Assembly (NCBI GenBank): GCA_947652115.1
Contig: OX393569.1
Location: 7,154,794 to 7,218,793, forward strand
Direction of reading: 5' to 3'
Source of the DNA: Blastomussa wellsi
Lineage: Eukaryota > Cnidaria > Anthozoa > Scleractinia > Plerogyridae
DNA length: 64,000 nucleotides
The notes under the pieces were generated by a model. That model searched no databases, was not told the DNA's origin, and worked only from the letters and a program-made list of their open reading frames with translations. A program made the position numbers and the translations under genes. Shown in pieces: positions 10,687 through 24,000 of the stretch (position 1 is its first letter; the number at the start of each line of letters is the position of its first letter).

Positions 10687-12421
10687 GTTAGTTAGTTCCT
10701 GTCTTATCGCTTAGATGATAATGTTTCGATATTTAGTGAGTAGACAAGTAAATATGTTTCGAATCGTTGATAAGTAGAAAACTCGAGCAGATTTTAAACG
10801 GGGATTTAAACTAGGATGAGAACGAAACTTTGCTGTTTTGCCAAAACCGCAATGTTGAGGAGATTACTTAAAGTTGGTTAACCTTCTGAGAATAAACTTC
10901 TGAGAATAAACTTGTTATTTTTCAGTAATTAAGACCCGTATTGAATTTTTGGGCGTGGATCACACTACACGCACACTACGAAAACATAAAGCGAAGCATT
11001 AAAACGAGCATAGAGTAGCTTTAATAACGTATATTCTTTTCACCACAGAAAACTCTAAGGAAACTCTAAAAGATTCCCAAATATCTTAGGTTCACTTGAT
11101 ATATTCAAATTGTGCAAAAACAAACTTTTTAGTACAATTTTAAGCAGTAAAGCATTCTCCATGGTTACGGATCCCAACGTTGGTAGCATCAGTACGAAAT
11201 TTTTGATTCAAATTTGAACAAGTCTGATTAACCAAGACAATATTGTTAATCCAAAGTTAAAATTTACGATTTTTTTTCCTTTTAAAGAGTTTTACAATTT
11301 GTTGTGAAACTTAGTTTATCGCGTGCTTCCACTACAATTTGTTATATTTTTTTAGTTACAATTAAACAGAAATAGTCAAAACTAAAATTAGCCCCCTGCG
11401 TCGAAAATCATTATAATGAGGGAAAAGAATTAAAATTGCCTCATGGCACAAGAAGACTTATGGAAACAAATGTAGCCAAACAAAGAACTACAGTTCTCAG
11501 CCAAGATTATCGGAAATTATATAGTTTCTTGTTTTGAAAATAGCTTTCCACAGCTGAATAAGAAAGACAACATTTGAACTTAAAAGCTACGAAAAACACA
11601 AAAATACTTCGGCATGTTTGGCTTGTTTTAACTTCCGACACTGTCGAAAGAAATTTGCCTTAAACAAATTTAGAAATGTCTTTTGTTGCACGTATCTGCT
11701 AAGGTGCTATAGGTTCGTTTTATAAAATGATTGACTCGCGCCAGGATTAAATTCAATTTAATAACTTTTTCAAGGATGCATTGTAGCTGCGCCACCTCGT
11801 CTCAGGGTCTTCTCTTCTTTTCAAAATGTCGCGATGAGCCGCCATTTTAGAGAAGACCCTGGGGACGAGATTGAGCTGTGAGTCATTCTGTAATGCAGCC
11901 ACTCAGTTACGCAAACGTTCTTTTGCTCGTCACGTAAAGGCAAGCATTTAACATGCAGATCAGCTTTCCTTCCTATTCAAATGAGCTTAAATCATCTAAA
12001 GATTCTCTTTTCCTGGTTACAAGAAAACCTTTTACCGTCAATTCAACTATTTCCCATAAGGAAGAAGAAGTGAAATATGACACTCATTTTAAAACGAATG
12101 AATGTAATTAAAACCATTTCAAACCACTCGCTCGTTTTTGTTACTGCTATTGCTGCTGTTGAAATTTTATTACCCATCGCACTCCCTCTAATCTTTGTAA
12201 TATATGGCGACTCGGGACAAAAATAAGTACATAAAATTCCCATTTTACGCCCTGAAAACTTCGCTAACGAACGCCATTTTATATGGGGCGTTTAGAAAAG
12301 ATAACCAGAATGACAAAGAATAAGGGGAATAAATTAAAGCACGTTTTGTGTGGAATTTTATTGGAGAAAAATCTGTCAAAGAAAACCGCAGATCGAATTG
12401 TTGACTGTTTTTATGCGGTTT
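10687..12421. other. AT-rich intergenic DNA
   Basis: No coding exon was recognised. It contains the small fold-back repeat at 11796-11869. Confidence 0.5.
11796..11869. repeat. Short fold-back repeat with CTCGTC termini
   Basis: The left arm CTCGTCTCAGGGTCTTCTC pairs with the right arm GAGAAGACCCTGGGGACGAG round a 34-base loop. The termini match the CTCGTCCCCAG ends of the larger MITEs in this window. Confidence 0.55.
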
Positions 12422-12902
12422 TTAGGGTTAGATACATTATGCCGGCACAATTTTGGGCATAATGGCCTAGTCAGAGCATCGAGCATAATGCCGGCATAAT
12501 GGTCAAATTTATAGCATAATTTTAGCATAATGCTACAAAACTAATATTTTCCCTATTTTCAGTGAAAATGTGAGAAAAAATATCGAGTTTTGCCTCCTGC
12601 CTGATTATTCAGCTCTATCTAAGGCTTGGTTACTGGTTTAGAGGCCTGGGACGCTTTCCATTCAACCAAAAATTCTGGTCAGAAATTCCGGGTATTCCGT
12701 GTGGCGAATCGAACAGTATTTTCCGGTTGGTCGTTTGGGTGGTACCGTGGATACAAGGGCGAAATTTTAGCCGGCATCACAAGAGCATAATGGTCTGACC
12801 CGAGCATAATTTTCGGCATAATGGCACGATTTTTAGGGTGACGCTAAAAAGCATAATGGTCAAATTTATGAGCATAATGTATCTAACGTAATTTAACCCT
12901 AG
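12422..12902. mobile_element. Element with inverted ends and reiterated GCATAATG words
   Basis: The left end TTAGGGTTAGATACATTATGC is mirrored at the right end (GCATAATGTATCTAACG, then TTAACCCTAG). About eleven copies of GCATAAT stand in the two outer thirds, in both orientations. The middle (about 12560-12770) lacks them and has no open frame of note. It is probably a nonautonomous transposon. Confidence 0.5.
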
Positions 12903-12919
12903 CGGTTTTGGTTTTATCT

Positions 12920-12974
12920 GCGAGCAGAGGTCCCTTCGACCTTATCTAGGAAGATCGAAGGGATCTCTACTCGC
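12920..12974. repeat. Perfect-stem hairpin
   Basis: GCGAGCAGAGGTCCCTTCGA pairs with TCGAAGGGATCTCTACTCGC round about 12 bases, with one or two mismatches. Probably the remnant of a fold-back element. Confidence 0.5.
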
Positions 12975-15450
12975 AGGGTAGCGCCAAGCACGCAACGTTT
13001 GGAGAAATATTTGTTGTTTGTAGCTCCGCTTTGCTATGCAATCGCTACAAGTTCCAAACTATATTTTGTAACTTTACAATTACAACAACGCTCTTTACCA
13101 CACGTTTTTGAAGAAAGATGTCTAGCGGTTAACCGCGATATCAAAGAAACAATTTAATATGAATTCCGCCCCGGCAGCAGAGCTGGTAAATAACTCCAAG
13201 GTTGCTATTTATCAGTGTTCGCGGCGCAACTTCGGAAACACGAGTATTCAAAAACAATTTTATTTTTTAAAGTATGCTTGCTTGAGTTTTATTTCCTCTT
13301 CTAACTTATTAAAACGTTTCGTGTTGGTCGTAACAATTTTTCGTATACAGAAATTTTCCAGCATGTCATTTTTTACATAAAAGCATAATTCTACTCCACT
13401 CCGTGTTTTGAATCGAAACATTGGATTATGAATTAATCGGATGACTAATCGAGGTTGTGCTTCATTTCAACATCGATTCAACATACTAAGATCCGAAACA
13501 ACTTTGTACATTGATCGTTTTGAAAATATATACTTCATACTTCTGGTTGAAGCGGGTTTTCTATCGTCATAATCGATACAAACGATTGAGAATTTTCATT
13601 TTCAGTTTACAACATCCTGATAAATTGGCACTTTAACTATGTCAACTATGTCAAACAATCAAAATATTAAATATATTCATGTTAATGAAACAGAAAATCA
13701 ATATTTGGGGTTTCGTGGGGCATAATGTTAACCGCATCGATGTGAAAGCACGGAACCTGATCCAAGGGAGAAAACAGGTAATTTTTTACTTCTAAATTGT
13801 ACATCACCTCTCGTACTAACCTTCCGAAAAACTCTGTGTAGTTTAAGTAGGTTCACGAACTAGAACATTTAATTTCTAGTTTCTTCCACGGAATTAAAAT
13901 GTTTGCGCTAGCCCTGTCTAATTTGGCGGTAGTGGTACCAACAGAATTTGGTGGTGATTAAAAATTGCAGTTTAAAAAGTAACGTCACTGATATAGCAAG
14001 TTCAATGTTACTCATATTCTGGCGAGTCACCAGGGCTACAAAATTTAAAACTTCTACAAAAAGCATAGAAATGTTAAACCAGGACGATTTAAAGCTCCGG
14101 TACTGTGGAAGGCAACAACAAACCGTTTCCACCGAAACAAATATGACTGAATTGTTCTTTTTTTCTTCGCTAGTTAGTGTTTTGACTAATTCTTGTTTTA
14201 TTTTTGCCTTGGTGTTGTCGGAGTCTTTGGTACTGAACACAATAATTTCGTGCTTGTAAAGAACGAATCTCAGTGATTTGAGCCCATGTTTAAAATTTGA
14301 ACCGTCATTGTTTATATCGAAGGCCACATACTGGGAAGTGAATTACCTAAATATTCGTTCTTTAAGCACAGTATAATATCGGCTTAAGTATTATGCTGAG
14401 GTAATTGAACCGTGAGAGATGCTTGTGTGCTACTCGACCTTCGTTATTACAAAAGCCAATCACGTGTATTGAAGCTTGACTGGTCGACTGGTATTTTAGC
14501 TTGGTTCTGAGTAGCAAAGTGCATGCCACTATCGTTCTTATATTTTTTGCTGTGCTTACATGCAGTTGTAACCGAAATCGATGGTAGGATTCAGATTTTA
14601 AGCTTGAAATCGGATTATTCTTTTTACTAATTATTATTACTTTTTTCAATATTACGTAGCTCTGAGCCGTTCAGGTGTATCAAAATATCACGTCCACACT
14701 AGAAACCCACGCATTGCCGACAATTTTTTGTCGTCATGTGTTGGTTGTGACGATGTTGTTGAGGAAATCAGCTCTCTCAAATTAAAGTGTTATTTTCTTT
14801 CGATGTCCCTTCAGAGTTATTCACTATGTGAATTTGATTTTAACTGAAAGTTAAACTCGGTTTTGTTTCTAATTGTTTTAATATAATTATCCCATCTTGA
14901 TCATCATAGGCTCCCGACCGCACTCATTTTATTTTGTTACAAAAGCCGAACTTTCTCGATATCCATACTATGTACAATTACATACTAAATGCCAACACAA
15001 CTATACCTATTTAGGTAGCCAAGTAATATCCACATAGAGAAGCCGCTATTTAAAATATAATTAAACTATAATTTACTTTTTTTACACGTAAAGAGATAAA
15101 GTGCTAAAGATATTCCAATGTAAAAGGATTTACGCTGTCAAAAAGGAAAATGAGATTAATTAAGCAATAAAAAGTTGTTACGTAAAGACGCATGGATCCA
15201 AAAGCATCAAAATGTATCGGTTTCTTGAGAGAGCGAAATTGTAAACCTTTTGCGCATTTTATTGCCCCCGCAGGGTTTTGGCCCAGACGGCCAAAACCCG
15301 AGGAGGCCACTATTGAAGTCCCCGCGTATAGAGTATCGGATTTCGGTGTGATGCAGAAAAAATCTCGATTTTTGAGGAAAAAGTTCGCAAAGGATTGCCC
15401 AAAAGCGCGCAAAGGACTAAAAAAACTACGCTGGGGGTCGAAAGGATTCA
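12975..15450. other. Intergenic; one exon-like frame of doubtful status
   Basis: On the minus strand 14327-13908 is an open frame of 139 codons, preceded by an acceptor-like CTTCCCAG. Its first part reads like coding sequence (VAFDINNDGSNF). No partner exon or domain was found, so it is not called a gene. A hairpin lies near 15271-15302 (GGGTTTTGGCC paired with GGCCAAAACCC). Confidence 0.4.
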
Positions 15451-15458
15451 TATAAAAG
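15451..15458 (+). promoter_or_regulatory. TATA box of the class C receptor gene
   Basis: TATAAAAG at 15451, followed about 30 bases on by a likely start site and at 15512 by a strong donor AAG|GTAAGG. This fits a noncoding first exon (about 15481-15512) spliced to the acceptor ending at 17397. Confidence 0.5.
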
Positions 15459-15480
15459 AGCGAAGGATGCTGGGAACGGA

Positions 15481-15512
15481 GTGTTCGCTACGAGGTTTTG
15501 CCAGTGCTGAAG
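15481..15512 (+). other. Predicted noncoding exon 1 of the class C receptor gene
   Basis: It lies between the TATA box and the donor CTGAAG|GTAAGG and has no ATG in frame with the coding region. The next acceptor on this strand with a coding exon is TTACTAG at 17397, 21 bases before the start codon. RNA data would settle it. Confidence 0.4.
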
Positions 15513-16539
15513 GTAAGGTTGTAGCTTTATAGATCGATTTATAGCTAAGTGGGCAATCGCATCGAAGTTTATTTGCTTTGAAATCAAAGTTGTGGAAACA
15601 AGCTTCGCTTAGCGAGGTTTTTGAAGAATTGACTGGCACGAATTTTCTATATTTGTTCATCTACTATTTGACTGTAAGACACGGTCACACTCCGATTTGT
15701 CAGACACAAATCAAACAGGGCGCGAAAGACTCGCACCACAATCTAAAAGCATATTCAGTGATTGAGAGAAGGAAAAAAACTGGTTTATATTGACTCAAAG
15801 CCTGTCTGTGATATTGGATTTTCAGATATCTAGAGATTCAGTGGTTTTGCCGTGCGGTTTATTCAGACTGTCACTTACACGGTCGCGAAATTTGTTCACC
15901 ACGTTTATCATTTGTGACTGTACCGATTTTTCAACATGGAATTATTTTTATTAATATATTCAATTTTTAAACACTTTCCAGTTCAAAATTCCCATGAATT
16001 TTTCAATAATTAACTATTTTGAACCACGTAAATGAACATTATGCACAGTTGTGCAGTAGTACCTTAATAGTTATCTCTTACTACGTTTCTGTTTAAAAAA
16101 ACATTACAATCTCTGTAAGATACTATTTTTGCAACACAATACATTATTATTCGTCTAGCCAAAAAATTCACAAAATATATTGTAATCATTTTCTTTTAAT
16201 ACGTTCCTGTTCAATAACAAGCTTAAATTTATACAACAAAAACTATTTTTGTGCAAATAATATAATACAATAGTATCTCCTGTTACAAGTACAAGAAAGT
16301 ACATATAGAAAAATTGATCATAAAGCTTCACATTTGATATACATTCTTCAAAGAATAAAATATTTAAAAATTATTTCTCACAACAGATACAGAGAAACAC
16401 TAAAAAATTATTTTCATAGCGTTACGGTTACAACAAATAATATAAGTAAAATCAAAAACGTTCCCATTAAAAGTAAATTTAAAAAAAAATTCACGTGTCT
16501 CACTTGACTACAGTTAATTAGGAAAATAGAACTTGAAAT

Positions 16540-16574
<35 letters not shown>

Positions 16575-17397
16575 ATAATTATTCCATGCTGTATTTTAGT
16601 ATTTTTGGAATGATCAATATTTGAATATCATTTCAGTTGTCTAGCAGTAATTTTTATACGTCTCCTCTTCTGGTCGCCACCAGAGGAAGTACGTCTAAAT
16701 TCTCTCTATCTTTTTAATACAATTCTTGTTCTTCCTTTTGGGAGAAATCAACTTAAAATCAGTGCGCTTTATGAGACAACCAGGTACGTTCGGTCTCGCA
16801 AACCAGCTCCATAAATTTTCTCATTAAAATTTTATAGTTAAGATTAAGGAGAGCTTGCTACTGACACTAAACATTACACTAACACATGTATTAGAAGGGA
16901 AAATGTAGTCAACTGAAAAGACGAGGAAATTGCATTTGACAATACGAGATTTAAGAAATTCCGTTTGGAAAATGAAACGAGGAATTCGCTAATTTCGCAA
17001 GTTCGTTATTATTTTTCAAGTTAATTCTGAAAATTTCATTATTAACCTTTTGGTTTGGAAATTGAAAATTGCAATGGAAGCAGACACAACTTTCAATACA
17101 CAGAAAACTGACCCAAACATCCAGGTATTATTGCAAGACGGCAAAGTTTTATTCAACTTTTGTAACCGTCTCAATATTCCCCAGTCAGAACCACTCTTGT
17201 TTCCTTTTGATTGACTGTTACCCTATTTTTTTTTCTTTTACCCTATTTTTTTTAAGAAATTTTTTAACATAGCAAAAAATTTGCCTTATAGCAACATATC
17301 TCATCTTCTATTTTATTAAATGATACTCAACAGAAAAGAAAATCTTTTTTTACAATGTTACATTGTAAATAATTTATTCATTTCTTCTCATTACTAG
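15513..17397 (+). other. Predicted 5'UTR intron, AT-rich
   Basis: Very AT-rich. Within about 16070-16320 there are loosely similar segments (TACGTTTCTG and TACGTTCCTG, each followed by ACTATTTTTG). No gene seen. Confidence 0.4.
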
Positions 17398-17418
17398 GTT
17401 TTCCAACAACAAAGCACG

Positions 17419-18067
17419 ATGATTGGTTTAATTTTCATTGCCATAGCAACTCACTTTGACCACGTGGCGTGCCAAGATAGTCCCTTGTTGCTCAACGGAG
17501 ACATTGTTATTGGAGGCCTGGTACCGATTCACGATCTTGATTCAAAAGATCTTGGTCAATGCGGAGATTTAAACGAGAGATTAGGCATTCAAAGGTTGGA
17601 AGCCATGCTCTTTGCCGTGGACGAAATAAACAAAAACCAGTCGATTTTGCGAAATGTTTCACTCGGACTGAAAGTGTACGACACTTGCTCGAGTGAAATA
17701 ATAGCGCTCGACCGCGCCTTGCACTTTGTGAAAGACAGAGTGCCATTTAGGGAGAATCATCCCTCGGGAAATCCCGTCATGGCGGGCGTCATCGGGCCAA
17801 CATTCAGCTCCATCTCGGTCCAAGTTGCACATCTGTTCCGCTTGTTTCAGATTCCACAAGTGAGCTTTGACTCCACGAGCTATGAATTGAGTGATAAGAA
17901 GAGATTCGAATTCTTCTCTCGCACTGTTCCACACGATCTGTACCAAGCAAAGGCGCTGGTGGATTTTGCTAAAGCAATGAACTGGACTTACATCTCGGTT
18001 GTCTACAGCGGTGACTCTTATGGCACGCTTGGTTTTCAAGCAGTGAAGGAGGAGGGGAAAAAAATAG
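17419..18067 (+). CDS. Receptor coding exon 1: signal peptide and first part of ligand domain
   Basis: ATG at 17419 follows an acceptor (TTACTAG, 17397) by 21 bases. It encodes residues 1-216 plus one base and ends at ATAG|GTATAG. The open frame runs on into the intron to 18303, but that stretch is not receptor-like. The next exon resumes exactly at the family sequence GICIA. Confidence 0.85.
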
Positions 18068-21000
18068 GTATAGTCAGGTTTGTCTTGTATTTACAATCCA
18101 CAGAGGATTTTCACTCATGTGACAAGCCGCCATATTGGATCCCGGGAGGATTGGTTTGGTACACCACAGGCACCTTCGCAATTTCCGAATGTGTTAGCAA
18201 AAAACCGGTAAACAACCCCAGAAATTGCAACTGCTGTTGCCGAAAATTGGCCGAAAATCTGCTAAAAATTCCGAAACTGAGGGGAGGGTTGGGGGGGCTG
18301 TAGACCCCCTGTCCCCCGGCTCGTACGACTACGGGTACACCACTGTATGACCGTCGTTTCTTTCTTCTTTCATTTTTCTCGCGTGCAGGGAGAAGTTTTT
18401 ATCCCGTATGACGTGGAAGCGAGCGCTGTTCTAACGGAAATGTCAAGAAAATAGAATGATAACGAAGCGCTGGTGATAGATCAATCAGGATTCGACATAA
18501 ACCTGCCGCCTAACGCGGGAGAACGCGTTTGTTCAATAAGACGCGATTGGATTTGGACTCACTCCTAATTGATTAAACAATTCCTCTGATTGGTTATGAC
18601 CAGTTTTTCCACATTTGTTATAGGCTTTGCAAAGCAAACACACACTGGGCTACCTTCCACAGTTATCTGAAAATACTCGAATGAAAAAACACTGGTTAAT
18701 TTATTTTTTAGGTATATGCATCGCAGCAGCCGAGAAAATTGAACTGTCAAGTTCAGCCGACAGGTTTGCAATTGTCATTAACAAACTCCTCCAGGAACCC
18801 GATGCGAGAAGCGTCGTTGTTTTCAGCAGTCAAGAACGGCAGATACGAAAACTGCTGCAAGCCGCAAAAGACAGAGGAGCAGCTACGACATTCCAGTGGC
18901 TTGGAACGGACGCCTGGGGAAACATGCTGTGGTTGAAAGGATTAGAAGATACAGCACTGAACTCCATCACAGTGTCGCCTAAAGCTGTGGAGCTGAAAAC
19001 TTTTAATGACCATTTTTACCAGTTGAAACCCAAAAATAACACTCGTAATCCATGGTTTCACGAGTTCTGGGAACGACATTTTAATTGTTCAATAGATAAA
19101 GAAGTAGATGGCGCATGCAGCGAGTTAAAGCTAACGTTTGCCAATAGCCCGGTAGATAATCGACTCGCGAGTGCTATGGACGCAGTCTACGTGTTTGCTC
19201 ATGCGCTAGATGCTATCTTCAAGAAGCGGTGCCCGGCGAATATTTTTTGTGAACACATGTACAATGTATCTGGAAAAGAGTTTCTGGAAGAGATAAGAAA
19301 TGTTTCTTTTGTTGGAGCGAGCGGAAATCATGTTCATTTCAACGCGAATGGTGACGTGGAGGGGCATTTCGACGTTTCAATGTTCACTAAAGAAGGGAAT
19401 CATTACAAAAGTGTTCGCATTGGGGAATGGCATAATAAGTTAAAACTTAAACCAATAGTCGTGCCAGTATTAAAAGAAGTGTCTTCGTCGTGTCAACCAG
19501 TTTGTAAGAGCAACGAAGTTAAAGTGCCAGTGGTTGGAAAAGAGTCTTGTTGTTGGACTTGTAAACTGTGCAACGGAAATCATTACTTAGTGAACGACAG
19601 TATCTGCGAGCAGTGCCCTCTGGGATACATACCAACGCCTGACGGACGCGCATGCGCAAAAGTCGATATAACATACTTTGGAGAGAACTGGAAATTTTCT
19701 GCACCAGCCGCTGCTTTTGCAGGGCTAGGAGTGATTGCTACCGTGTTTGTTATCTCCGTGCTGATCAAGTTTGACAAAACACCATTAGTGAAGGCGTGTG
19801 GTCGCGAACTCTCCCATCTTTTGTTAATTGGCATTTTATTGGTCTTCATTATGACATTTGTCACACTGTTGAAGCCACGAGATGTGACGTGCATCGTGAG
19901 ATTTTTTGGAAACGGTGTCGCCTTCACGATTTGCTACGCGTCGCTGTTCATTAAGACTAACAGAATCTCGAGAATTTTCAATCGCAAGAATCTTTCTCGG
20001 AGACCCATATTAATCCTACCGTTTTCACAACTTATCCTCGTCGTGGGTGTGGTCTCGGTGCAAATTTTACTCTTGTTGATGCTCGTGCTTCTTCGCACTC
20101 CGCATGCGAAACTTTATTACCCCGAAATCTCCACGGTGTATCTGGACTGCTCGACTTCAGATTTAGACTTCGGCCTCTCACAAGTGTACAACTTTCTATT
20201 GATCACCATGTGCACTGTTTATGCGTTCAAAACGCGAAAAATTCCCAGCAACTTCAACGAAGCGAAGTATATAGCTTTCGCCATGTACGCTTCTTGTATA
20301 GGCTGGCTCGCCTTTCTGAGCGTATATTTCATGGAAGAAGAATACTATCAAAAGCCTCTAGTTTTGTGTGTAAGCATTTCTCTAATCGCTTTTGTTCTGT
20401 TGGGGTGTCTCTATGGACCCAAAGTGTATATCATTCTCTTTCGACCGCACAGAAATGTCCGCAGGCACGTTAACCCAAGCTTGAGCCTATCGAGTTTGAG
20501 CAAAGAGAAGGAAAAGAAATCTGCGCATGCGTATGTCAGTGTGAGTGGCAATGCTGATAACGAAGGAGAAGAGATACCTGGTAGCAGGTAATGAACCTTA
20601 CGTTATATTAATTTTTTTTCTCCTCTTCATTAAATCTTTCTTTTCCAAACTGAATGTGATAGGAGACAGACGAGGGAAGGTAGCGGTATCTACGCTTCCC
20701 GCTTTAAAAATAAAAAATATCGACTTTTTTTAACGAGGGTAGCACGTAACAGTCTCGCGACTGACAAACCTGTGGCCCTCTTATCCCAGATCGAATTGGA
20801 ATTTGGAAGTGTTGATTTTTGTGGAAGAAGGAAAACCGTAGAACCCGGAGAAAACCCCTCAGAACAAGGAAGAGAACCAACAACAAACTCAACGCAGATA
20901 TGACGCCGTGTCCGGGAATCGAACCCGGGCCTCATTGGTGGGAGGCGAGTACTCTCACCGCTGCGGCATCCCTGCTCCCCAGCTTTCAGAACCGTTTACT

Positions 21001-24000
21001 ACCGGCTCCCGGAACAATTGCCATTTGATGAAGAAATATCGCCTCCGAGACGGGATGGATCTAGCCCAGGTGTTCGTCTCTGAAGTTGCCAAGTAACGTT
21101 ACGTCTTTGCTTGCGCAATTACTTTCGGTGTTTTCGTAAGCTCTCGCGCAAGTTTTTGATTGGATAAAATAGGTCGGAAACTCCTCGAGTGTTTCAACGA
21201 AGATTTCAATACACTAGCAGCTGTTCTCTCGGCTGAGACATGTTGATTGCATGAAAAGACTCGCACTCTCTTTATAAGACCCTACCGGGGTCTCTAACAC
21301 GCTCCCGTCCTGGCTTTCGTCACCTAATGTGGTCGCATTTGATAAACTTCGAACAGGCAAACGATTATTTAGAGGAAACTGGTACATGTACTTTATTACT
21401 TTATATTTACTTTTATTTCGGGTAACATCGAGGTCGAATGCATCGGTGACCATTGAACTCCGCCAAATCTTTCAAATAGCAATTCCGAGGAAAAGAGAAA
21501 TTATTAAATTACTACTAAGAATACTGCTTTAAGTTCAAGCTATATTGCTGCAGTTAAGCAATAAAAGACTTGTTCTGTGTTTACATAGCCTCATCTGGAC
21601 ACGAGGGGGTTTAGGAGGATTCGAGACAATTATGCAAACCCGAGACACAGTACAGGCTGGGGTTTGCATAACTTTCGAGAATTCTCCCAAACCCCATGTA
21701 ACACAGAAATAGCCCTCTATTGCTTTTATAAAATATTTCTTAAAAATACGCACGAAACTAAAATTACATAACCGTGTTTACATACTCAGTGGCGGATCTT
21801 GGGGAAAATTTAAGGGCCGGAAAACGTTTCCGGTTCCACCTCAATTTAAGGCCCGCAGGGCCGGAAAATTCGCCCCCCCCCCCCCCCCTTAGAAAGAAGT
21901 CTGGATCCGCCACTGATCTATACACACCTATCAACGAATGAGAGCGCGCGTTCTATCCCAATTATTTTAGTCTTTCTCTTTTTTTGAAATGAAAGTGCCG
22001 ACGCTTATACCTGTACTGCTATGCTTTGTTTTGGTTTCAGTGCTGAGGACGCAGTAGAAAAGCACAACACGTCTTCGGACCTCAGCGGGCCTGCATCTTT
22101 GTTGTGCTTAGAAGAAAATGGCGACAACATCGCAAAGCATGAGGTAGACTGCTCTTTTAAGGCCATTCCACAGAAACAAGCTTTGCCTTTTGGTTGCCGA
22201 TAGAACTTAAATGTTAAAATAAAAATAGTGGTCTCCATATTCGTTTTAAAAGGGGCAATAGCACCTTGTTTAAAATATGCAGTAATTAACAATTATTCCA
22301 CGAGCGCGCGTTGGATATGAGATGGTAAGCGCCTCGTTGGCTATAACCATCTCATATCCAACAACGGCGAGTAGAATAATTGTTTCATTTCAAAAATGCA
22401 GTCTTTTACGGGTACACGTACCTTTTTGGTAGGGCAAAGGTATATGAGCTCATATACCATTGCCTCTCAACCAATCAAAACTCAGGAAATGCAATATACC
22501 ATAGCTAGTTTTTAATAATTCATTATATACCATCATTATGATTATGTTTCATATTTATTACTATTTGCTTGCTAAATATATGTCCGTTACCAGCGATATT
22601 TTCTTATTCTACACCGGAAATTGGTTTATATTTACTTCAAAGAGAAAAATGTTGGTCAGTTTAAAGGAGCTACGTCACGGAAACTCAAAAAACTGGCAAG
22701 TTTATTCAAGTTTGTCGTTTTGTAATCCGTCTATATCGTTGTCATTGGAAACAATCCTTGCATAATTTCAGCATTTTATAATCCCGTTGGTGTTTTTCGG
22801 CATTAAAAAACTCTTACTTTTAGATTTCCTTCAATTTGAAAGTAAATGGGAAAATGACTTCAAATGCCGTGACACTGCTCCAAAAAAAAAATGATAGATC
22901 TATCTCCATACTATTTTTCGAGAAAATGACAATTTATTTCTGGCGTATAGAGAAAAGCCGTCACTTTTTAAATGCGCGTACTCTATTCGCGCGCGAATCA
23001 TGCGTAATAAGGATGCGCAATGCAAAATTAGGGTATGGGCTTAGACACGTAAATTTGCCACAGTCTGAACCATTGGCACCACTGTTTGATTTGAGACCCT
23101 TTCCAGTTTGAAATACGGTTTTATCATGACTGTTGCTGCAGATGGAGAAGCTCGTCAAGCATCTGAAGAAAGAGTTGCTTTCTACAAAGGAATCACTGCG
23201 CATGACTCAAGACCAGTTACTTTGGCGCACGCAAAACAGTCGAAGCAGAGGAGACTTCAGAGAAACTGCTGTACCACAACATTACGAGAAATTAAACGGA
23301 CAAGGCGAAGCATGCTCGGGGTGGGTACCGTTACATGCAATATGTTATTATTTTACGAACACTTGGAGATTTTGTAATCGCCTTTAATTCACTTTAAGAA
23401 ACTAATCATTGCACCTCTTTCTGTCGAAGTGTCTTATCAGAGCACAGGCTCATCTCGGTCGGAACGTGACTGTTCCCGCAGATTTTGACAGAGTGGTTGC
23501 TCAGTGACATGACGTGTTCATTTCTGACACCACACTGAATTGTCAATTTTCAGGAGCTTGCATGTTTTGTCTTCTGGTTAGACAAGACTATAACAAAAAC
23601 GGTCTTGGCGAAAACGACAAATTTCACGGCATCATAGTCTTGCTGATGTAAACGTTCATTTCGCGACTGATTCTACAGGTACAAATTGTTTGTATCGTCC
23701 TTTTTCGAGTTCTGCCTGTTGGCAAGATAACCAAAAGTATCATACCACTTGATGATAATGAGCGAGTTAACTAACCACCCAAAAGCCGTTAATTACCCTT
23801 ACTGACTAACTCTTAATACGTCTAAGTTTTCATGTTATCTAATTATTTTACGTTTTTGCCAGGAAGACTTTAAATAACGGAAGAGTAAAGATGCCGAAAG
23901 TGTGTATTGACGACGAAAAGTACGACGAAAACCCATTACATAAATTAACGAACGAAAAACAAACAAAAAGTCAGAAATTGCTGCGCGGTGGAAAGGCATC

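Larger units (their letters stand above)
20588..22040 (+). other. Receptor intron 2, carries three repeats
   Basis: Holds an antisense SINE (about 20700-20984), a fold-back element (21543-21745) and a hAT-like MITE (21787-21915). No exon seen. Confidence 0.5.

Noticed and set aside
13908..14327. 139-codon minus-strand frame as a gene
   Set aside because: An acceptor-like site exists, but there is no ATG in context, no convincing donor and no family match.
18068..18303. Extension of receptor exon 1 to the stop at 18303
   Set aside because: The extra residues are unlike the receptor family. The donor at 18067 and acceptor at 18711 restore the family sequence exactly.
20902..20984. Functional tRNA-Gly gene on the minus strand
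   Set aside because: The anticodon stem does not pair and the sequence is the head of a SINE.
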